Positions 57,250-64,000 of a stretch of DNA of 64,000 bases are shown here, piece after piece. The translations under genes were made by a program, and so were the position numbers. Positions within the stretch are counted from its first letter, which is position 1; the number at the start of each line of letters is the position of its first letter. A model generated the notes under the pieces. The model was given only the letters and a program-made list of their open reading frames with translations, made no database searches and was not told the DNA's origin. This DNA comes from Cristatella mucedo (taxonomy: Eukaryota > Bryozoa > Phylactolaemata > Cristatellidae): contig WPIO01000020.1 of assembly GCA_009760855.2 (NCBI GenBank), positions 5,651,501 through 5,715,500 on the forward strand, given 5' to 3'.

Positions 57250-57490
57250 CTAGCGATTTCCCTGAGACTTAGCTTTTCCAACTTGACGAGCACGGCTACC
57301 AAGCCGTACAAGCAACTTAATAATGAGGTAGGATGCAAGTAAATTAAAAGTAATCACGCTTTGCGATGAGAAGACTAGCAAGGCCGGAGCAGTGAAATTC
57401 CCGCCGTTGTAGCTGCATAGCATATCTTTTTTTACATGGAGGAGCGCAGTTTCAGTGGAGTGGTAGGGGTGCTGCAAGACCACTCGAAGG
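57250..57490 (-). mobile_element. LINE reverse transcriptase fragment, antisense
   Basis: The minus-strand frame contains HSTETALLHVKKDMLCS, the conserved motif before the catalytic region of CR1/L2-type reverse transcriptases (usually followed by LVLLDLSAAFDT). Here the following part reads ALLVFSSQSVITFN, so the first catalytic aspartate is lost. Confidence 0.7.
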
Positions 57491-57707
57491 CCAAACCAAG
57501 GTCATCGTCATTGTTTCAAGCCTGCTAAGGCTGCGCATTTGCAATGCATTTGCAATATTTACCATAGAAAAAAGCGCATTATAGGTACCGTCAGAATAGA
57601 ACCACGACGATTTGATTGCAAGTGCGTGTTTAGTATTGACAAAATCCTGTACGAACTTTGAATGTAGCGTCTTGCCTGAAGCCTTGGTAAAAAAAGTGTT
57701 TAATTAC

Positions 57708-57940
57708 CTTTAAGAGACAACTCTTGCACAAAAAAAGGCCCAGGATCAACGAATGAGACTGCAAAGTCGGCGCTGCCATTACAAATTAGACAAGTTGAAC
57801 GGCATATGTCCGCCTCACACACCCACGTTCGGGTAAAATCACGACAAAGGCAACTTAAGACACCTGGCGCTTGAAATACGCGTAACGATAGCAATGCAGC
57901 TCTTGAGATTCGGCATGCGTCATTACCAAGAACCCTATAT
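57708..57940 (-). CDS. Candidate internal exon, cysteine-rich, unidentified
   Basis: A 233-bp block on the minus strand, open in one frame and bounded by a strong acceptor (gcgcttctttag) and a strong donor (aaag followed by gtaatt). It encodes a cysteine-rich segment with WVCEADICRSTCLICNG and SFVDPGPFFVQELSLK. Seven cysteines in about 77 residues suggest an extracellular domain. LRVFQAPGVLSC has the same L-x-V-x2-A-P-x4-C spacing as LTVLAAPKAERC in receptor A domain 2, which may be coincidence. The exon ends one base into a codon, compatible with the candidate exon at 56,275-56,447. Upstream exons were not identified. Confidence 0.4.
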
Positions 57941-58173
57941 CTAAAGAAGCGCAAATATCAGCATGCATATTAAAGATGACACGGTATGTGGCTGAAAAAA
58001 CTCCTCAAGGCATTATTGCCTCCTGACAGCAAGCGATGCTTGCGTTTCTTGTCCATTGCAGAATTCTCTTCCGAAAACCAAAGCTTTTGCGAAACATTTT
58101 TACGTAAGCTAATAAAGCTAAGACCTGTGTAAAGCTTTTTTGTTTTTTGTTTGGCCAGAATGCGAAAGAAATT

Positions 58174-58303
58174 ACGTGCCCGTGGACATCTATTCGCTCA
58201 CCACTTCGGGCTGGCTCCACCGTGCTGGCGGCGGCATTAGATTCGCCGGCAGCACGGTGGAGCCAGCCCGAAGTGGTGAGCGAATAGATGTCCACGGGCA
58301 CGT
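58174..58303. repeat. Perfect 54-bp inverted repeat with 22-nt spacer
   Basis: The bases 58,174-58,227 and 58,250-58,303 are exact reverse complements. The spacer has a further 5-bp stem (cggcg/cgccg). Both arms can be read as VPVDIYSLTTSGWLH on opposite strands. Unlike everything around it, it carries no mismatches, so it is recent, under constraint, or a cloning/assembly artefact. Confidence 0.95.
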
Positions 58304-58440
58304 TCGGCGGCAATAACTTGCTTAGTAGTTATGCTCTTAGAACCTACTACCGCTACGTTATCGTCATTCAATGCATTAACAGATTTATCTCTGCAGCTAA
58401 TATTAGTGAATTATTCATTAACAGAAGAAAAGCGCACCGG

Positions 58441-59325
58441 GGCCAACGATGGAGCCGCAAGCGGAGTTTAGCGGTAGCTGCGAGCTGAATATCCGCTCGC
58501 TTGGTACTCCTAGCATTGCCTGGAGCCATACCGCGCGTTCTTCCGTAAAATTTATTTTAAATCTCTCTAACTTAGTAGATATCGGGCTTGCTATAACTCC
58601 GGCGGCTCAACTTAACCCTTGCTTTTGTAATCCTCACTCAACGTGCAATAAACCACCAATAATAAGCGATCTTATTTCTAAAAAAGGCCTTGACCTGCTC
58701 GACTTGACTGAAATTCATCTACAATTAGTAAACTGCCTGACAATTAAAAACGCAACCCCGAATGGTGCATCCTTCTTTCGCACCATTAGATCAATCAGAA
58801 CAGGAAGTGGAGTCGCTCTTATGACGCGCTCGACCTTAAATTTCAAGCCAGTTACAGTAACTCTGGAGTAGTCTTTTGAATCTATTGTGTTTAGTTCACG
58901 CGACAACAAGCTACCGACGGTCACAGTAGTCTATCGCCCACCAAATACCAAGTCCTCCTTAACTCGGATTTCTCTGATCTCATTGCAATTCAGAGTGCTA
59001 GAAATCGATCTTTCCTCGTTATGAAATATTTCAGCATTTATTATGATAACTTATCTGACGCCTTCAGCACTCAATTTGGTGTACTGACTGAATAATTGTC
59101 TCTTACGGCTGATGTGAATAGCCCTACTTACAACAAGGGTAACACACTCGACCAAATTTTCTCATACAGTCGTACTACACCGTGACCAATTATCAACAAA
59201 TTCTGCTCTTCTGACCATGCACAAATCTCATTCAGTTTACAATCTGTGACCTCATTCTCTTAATAAAAATCAACATTGAATCGCGAAAATTTAAGACTAT
59301 TCACATCGACGCTATTGACAGAATT
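58441..59325 (+). mobile_element. LINE endonuclease region, sense
   Basis: The frame 58,449-58,871 and its broken continuation match an apurinic-type LINE endonuclease: LNIRSL, a PPIISDLISKKGLDLLDLTE stretch, GSGVALMTRS and later VYRPP, and TLDQIFSYS. The GDFN motif position reads MKYFSIYY, so the enzyme is dead. It ends abruptly at about 59,325 against an antisense LINE tail. It is the only endonuclease segment in the window and shows that the LINE family has the endonuclease-RT layout. Confidence 0.8.
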
Positions 59326-59327
59326 CA

Positions 59328-59395
59328 GTGTCAGCACACACAAGCACACAAAGGACGAATCACATGGACCCGCTAAAAGCTGTGGTAAATAGATA
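59328..59395 (-). mobile_element. LINE family 1 tail fragment interrupted by a DNA transposon
   Basis: Antisense tail (gtgtcagcacacacaagcac, aaaggacgaatcacatgg, then gctgtggtaaata). It is interrupted at a TA and appears to resume at about 60,227 with taggtaaaaaacct. Confidence 0.65.
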
Positions 59396-60226
59396 TAGTG
59401 GTATCTCGGCCTACGAGTGTATCAACATGCGAGTGTTTCGAGATACGAGCTGTCTCTCCGCCGATGTTTTGCTTTTGAGTTGCGAGCTAAAATTCAGTTT
59501 ACGAGCCACCTTCAGATACTCCACCGCTAGTTGCCGCAGCGAACCTCGCACTGCATGCGGTTACTCAGACCAATAAGGGTAGGTCAGCGAAAGACGTTCC
59601 GTTGCAAGACCCTAGCCTACGATCCGGGTGTGACGCCAAGCGCAGGCCTGTTTGTTCACTCGCAGATAGACTCGAGCTAGCCGTCGTGGTGCTTGGACGC
59701 ACAAGATCGCCAGACTCCGGAGCTAAATCCAATAACGGCAGGAACAGCTAAGTATGTACTATGCTCTATTTAGGCAGTACCATTGTGTGAGAGTTCGTCG
59801 CACAACTGATAACAATAGGCACGTCCGCGTAAAGGCCCAGCCAATAAACTGAAAGCGAGGAAAGGCCGGCGAAAAGGGAAAAAATCGGCGAATAAGATTC
59901 AGATATTCACTTCAGCTATTTCCTTAAACTCCATTAGAGTCTTAAAATCCGTCTGATCTGCAAGTTACACATGTGTATTAGCATTAATAAAACCGTTTAT
60001 TGCCAGACATTCTATAGTATTGTTTTAAAAAAAATATTTGTTATTTATAAGTACATTTTTAATTTAAAAACACGCGACAAAAATCACAGTGCTTTTTGGG
60101 GCTCAGGAGTGGATTAATGGCATTTCAATTCATTTTAATTTGGAAAATAAATTTGACATACGAGTAATTTGAGTTACGAGCTCCGGCATAGAACAAATTA
60201 AACCCGTAAGCCAAAGTACCACTGTA
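59396..60226. mobile_element. Mariner-type non-autonomous element
   Basis: Terminal inverted repeats tagtggtatctcggcctac (left) and the reverse complement of cgtaagccaaagtaccactg (right) agree at most positions, and the ends abut TA dinucleotides. Subterminal repeats of the type tacgagt/gagttgcgagct are present at both ends. About 830 bp, with no transposase frame. Confidence 0.75.
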
Positions 60227-60239
60227 TAGGTAAAAAACC

Positions 60240-61560
60240 TCCTAGATCATATCGCTTGGACATACTAAGTGTGGCTGATTCTGTTCAATGAATTTCAATA
60301 ATTAAAATTGGCAATATTAGTTGAAGTTGTGTCTACCTGTTTTTATCGTCATCAGCTGAAGTGCCGCCTCCTATTGAATGGCCAAAGGATAGTTGAGGGG
60401 TTGATGCAGCAATCTATTTATGTGCAGCTGTAAAAAGTTGCCGTTGAACTGTTTGGCTCAATTACTATGAGTAAAATATGTCAAAATAATAAAGTAATGC
60501 TGACATTCTCCTGCTGTGCTCCGTAATTATGTGGATTTTATATAAACAGTTAAGGCGATGGCTTTTCCTCAAATACCAACGATACAAAATTTATTCTAAA
60601 TGCCAGTAATCTGGATGTGATACTCTAAAATTACTCATTTTTGATTGAGCACATTGCCATAACCATTAAATCCGCTTAATATTACTTGAGAAATTGTGCT
60701 AAATACGCATACATAATTTATTCGTATTTAAGACTTCGGTATAATTACTTGGATTTTGATCGTCCATCAAGTTAGTCGTCTTTAACTGGCTAACAACATC
60801 GAAGCTCATCTAATCAGTCGCGATCGGCATAGCTGTCACAAAATCCAACTTCTGGCTGAGGTTGCAAGTTTATTAAGAAGCCCCAAATTTACTTCACGGT
60901 CCTCTCTCAGGCTTACAAATTGCTCACGAGGTAGTACTAGCCTGCTTTTACGACTTCCTATTTTCAGTAATGTTCCGCTCAGAGCCCACTCATCTTCTTG
61001 CCGCCATCTCTTTGGTGCTTAGCCCACTAAATAAAAATGTTTCACAACGCGGCTATCAGTTCGTACGAAACAAAACTGAGGAGTTTAATCCCGGCATTTT
61101 TTGTAAAATATACACCTACGCATCATTTTAAGTCTCGGCTGAAGACATATGTGCACCACTCAGCTTTGCCTTCGCTTCTAGCAATTATAGTTCCTAATAA
61201 ACAGAGCCGTGAGTTAATTATATTCTTCTTGTCTCCTGAATGGTGGTTTGTGATTTATATTTACCAGATTTAACATGATCACCCAAGCAACCATGTCCTC
61301 AACTAGTTTCTATTTCCTCCCTTTCAGTGGATTTTTTTTACCAGCGTTTTATCGATTTGGTTCTGTTAGATTTCTATACCCTGACCTATTAGTACTATCA
61401 TTTTTGGTTTCTTTTAATGTGTAGTGGTGCAGGTTTTAGCGTTTAAAGATAGCTTACAAGTGACTCTGCTCTCATTGTTGAAAAATTACATCCAGATTAT
61501 TGGTCCAAAAACTACCCGAAATGTTAGAAGTAATTCTCAAAAGGTTTCTGGTACTTAATC
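60240..61560. other. AT-rich DNA with possible LINE debris
   Basis: A HFKSRLKTYVHHS segment in a plus-strand frame near 61.15 kb is reminiscent of LINE C-termini, but too decayed to classify. Nothing else is recognised. Confidence 0.35.
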
Positions 61561-61566
61561 TCACGT

Positions 61567-61800
61567 TTAAGATATGACCCAAAACGTTAGGCCATTCTTG
61601 GGCTTGAAATAAACTAATGGTTTTGAGTCGTTTCTCTGGCCGCCAGTCGCTGCAGCAGATTCAATGGGTTTAAATGACAAATACAGCTGAGTATCTTCAG
61701 CATGAACGTGATAGCCTATTCCATGAGCCAGAGTCACTTTTCGCAGAGGTTGAATATAAATGGAGAACAGCAAGGGACCGAGGACGGATCCTTGTGGGAC
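61567..61800 (-). mobile_element. LINE reverse transcriptase fragment, antisense (family 2-like)
   Basis: The minus-strand frame has [12 protein letters not shown] and [15 protein letters not shown], the motif around the catalytic YADD, here HAED. A LGP-type GPLL motif is disrupted by a frameshift upstream. It matches the antisense family 2 copy near 53.35-53.43 kb. Confidence 0.8.
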
Positions 61801-61939
61801 TCAATACGTGACGTCTGCAGCTAACAACTTGCTGGTCCACCAGTTGGTGCATACAGCTCATGCAAAAATATGCAGCTATGCTTATCAGTAATTAATGTCT
61901 CAGTTGCAAAATCATACTCGCCTGTCTGCAATAGCGTGA

Positions 61940-62125
61940 ACCGTGATAGCACACTAGGTAAGATGTTGTCTTTCATGACCTTGGTCCCGAGGTCGTGGGT
62001 TCGAATCCTGCGGTAGGCAATCCTTTATTGCCGCTGCCAGCGGTGGTGATGGTCATATAGGCTCTTCTGTCACTATAAAAAAGAGGCTGTTGAATCAGCT
62101 ATTACTATTATTATTATTATATCTA
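61940..62125 (+). mobile_element. tRNA-derived SINE (family A), best copy
   Basis: An A-box-like tagcacactagg (61,947-61,958) and a perfect B box ggttcgaatcc (61,998-62,008) are spaced as in tRNA promoters. A tRNA-unrelated body (gccagcggtggtgatgg, aaagaggctgttgaatcagc) and an (ATT)n end follow. The tail matches the simple repeat used by family 1 LINEs. Confidence 0.85.
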
Positions 62126-62159
62126 TAAATCAAACGAACAGAACGACTTTAAGGTGGTT

Positions 62160-62460
62160 TTAAAGTGGTCAATCACTATGATATCACTTCATTCGCTGGT
62201 TCCATCATACCTAACGAAACTAATTCCCACGAGGCTCACCGCCCTAAAATCCCTTTTACGACTAAGTTTGGGTTAGCTATACTTTGGATGAGTCTCAAAT
62301 CCTTTGGAGACCACGTCTTTTGTTCGCAGGTTTCAAAAGCCCCATAGCTTTCTCCCGACTGACGTTACGACATCCCCTGAGTCCAGAGTATTTAAAAAGA
62401 GCTGAATATCTATTTTTATATTATTTGCTGGTCTTTGTGGTTCTTACTTTATGTTCTTGT
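62160..62460 (+). mobile_element. LINE family 1, degenerate sense 3' region
   Basis: Contains tctcaaatcctttggagacc, ttcaaaagccccatagc and ctcccgactgacgttacgac, corresponding to the C-terminal coding end. The tail is decayed. Confidence 0.7.
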
Positions 62461-62464
62461 GCTT

Positions 62465-63730
62465 AGGGACAATGCGCACACATGCTGCTTCAAATTATGA
62501 TTGCGTTTTAACACTGCTCATGTTAGCTCTAGAATTGTATGCTTGCTAACATCTGAATATAACCACTAACCAGTGAATAGTGCTTCAGGTCCAGCAGCAC
62601 CTGTACATTTTCTGGAAAGAGATTATGCTTTCTGGAGATGCTATGCCTATTAGTTATTGATACTGTGGTTATCATTTTTAAAAGACCGCTGGACACAATA
62701 AATATGTAATTTTGGGATGCATGTGCAAGTTTCAGTCAGTTTACGGGATCTTGCAATTGCCCGAAAATTTGATAAAGATTTTGCCACCGAAATGTTCCAT
62801 AGTGATAAAACATTTACAAATAGTATGGACTAAAAATAAGGCATCTGATACTCAATAGTAACGAGCAGATTGACTGTTTATTTAAAGACAATTTTCAGAA
62901 TGACGGCCTCATTGAGTTGACACCAACTGAGGCACATTGGTAGTTAAAAAAATCGATACATAGCATGAAGATTCGTCTCGTTTAATATACACATCCTGAA
63001 AACGTGATTCATTCATTTTCAAGATGAAACTCGATACTAAATTAACACGCTCAATGTCAGTTTGGGCAGGATTTTGTAATGATAGTAACTTCAAGCTTTC
63101 TTATACTTTCCAAACTAGTTCATAAGTTTGCACACAAAAACATGGGTATGCGAAAACACGGGCATGCCCAAAAGTCCTAACACACAGGCACTCACACATA
63201 AAAATACAGAAACACGCATTTATTGCCAAAGTAAGAGTCAGTATTCATATTATGAAAATCATAATTATAAGCTACTGCAATATGCGTCCAGATGTTTAGT
63301 TTCAATCTTGCTTAAAGTCATTATAAAATAGTCTATTTTTAGAGGACAATCGTGGTGGCTGTATTGCCATTTTAATCTGTGAAGGTAACGCGAGCAATGT
63401 CACCATGCACAATATGTTTAGTGGTGATTTGCACAATGTGGGAACACAAACGCCAATTCTTAAGGTCAATTTTTTTGTTCGCTCATCTTTTGGTGTCATC
63501 AAGTCATTGAATGTGAAGAATAGGGCAATGCTTGTGTTCTTGAGACTAGCAAGTAAAAGGTGCAGCTTTTAAAAGAATTGTAGTTAGTTCAAGGCAAGGG
63601 AAACGGTAAACAATCCCAGTCTAAAGTGCAGGTTTCTGGATGTCTAGTCACGTTATGGTATGGTTCTAATTTTTGTGCTCACTCACGAGAATGAGGGAAC
63701 CTAACAGTGAGAGACCACAATATAAATCCT
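62465..63730. other. AT-rich intergenic DNA
   Basis: Nothing recognised. Confidence 0.4.
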
Positions 63731-63734
63731 TTTT

Positions 63735-64000
63735 GCTACTTTATGAGCGACATGCACGGTGTCAGCACACATAGGCACATGAAGGACGAATCACAGGGAC
63801 CCACTAAATGCTGTCCTAAATAGGTGTGTTTTAAAGTTCTTTTAAAATGTGGTCCAGTAAGCGGAAGTTCTGACGAAAGTCGGGAGGGAGTTCCATGCTT
63901 TGGGAGCATACGAATTAAATGCACGGTCTCCAAAGGATTTGAGGTTTGTACGAGGTATGTGTAGACTGTTGGATTCCGAAAAGCGGGTGGTACGATGCTT
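63735..64000 (-). mobile_element. LINE family 1, antisense, running off the window
   Basis: Near-identical in order and wording to 4.2-4.49 kb: gaaggacgaatcacaggg, aatgctgtcctaaatagg, ctccaaaggatttgaggt and ccgaaaagcgggtggtac. It continues beyond the right edge. Confidence 0.9.

Noticed and set aside
61994-62010. A functional tRNA gene at the perfect B box
   Set aside because: No cloverleaf can be formed around it, and the same body with an ATT tail recurs at 28.2 and 56.7 kb, so it is a SINE.

Overview
This window reads as genomic DNA from an animal, most likely an invertebrate. The grounds are spliceosomal-type exon borders, CR1/L2-like LINEs with (ATT)n tails, tRNA-derived SINEs, Tc1/mariner remnants, LTR retrotransposon pieces and long AT-rich intergenic DNA. 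I could not place it in a phylum. Most of the sequence is decayed transposable elements; real genes are few.

The standout content is a small family of type I membrane receptors, each with a signal peptide, two CUB-like domains, one transmembrane helix and a cytoplasmic tail. Three intact members are present: C (13,997-15,397, minus, extremely GC-rich), A (31,239-32,537, minus) and B (47,336-48,643, plus). They share the same cysteine layout, a YVFAPD motif and a C-x-R-L-C-x4-C motif in the second domain. A and B are close paralogs lying at the outer ends of a large decayed inverted duplication (about 31.2-48.6 kb, centre near 39.75 kb). A's tail ends in an ITAM-like motif (YCHL, seven residues, YSTL); B has lost both tyrosines of that motif; C has a proline-rich tail. 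I recognise no described family with this architecture and suggest a diversifying surface-receptor system.

Layout. 0-9.5 kb: a possible internal exon at the left edge, a Tc1 remnant, several antisense LINEs, and the first exon of an EEF1AKMT1-like lysine methyltransferase (6,426-6,554, minus). 9.5-16 kb: a GC- and CpG-rich island holding receptor C and some unassigned open frames. 16-31 kb: AT-rich DNA with LINE and SINE copies. 31-48.7 kb: the inverted duplication, with receptors A and B, an LTR retrotransposon (41.9-45.4 kb) carrying a nested LINE, a second LTR element (LTR 34,008-34,253) and a core palindrome. 48.7-64 kb: LINEs in both orientations, two SINEs, a perfect 54-bp foldback at 58.2 kb, a mariner-type non-autonomous element with TA duplication at 59.4-60.2 kb, and two possible exons of an unidentified minus-strand gene (57,708-57,940 and 56,275-56,447).

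Two LINE families recur. Family 1 has an (ATT)n tail; family 2 has an (ACATT)n tail. Most copies are 5'-truncated. Element boundaries and percentages were judged by eye, not by alignment software.
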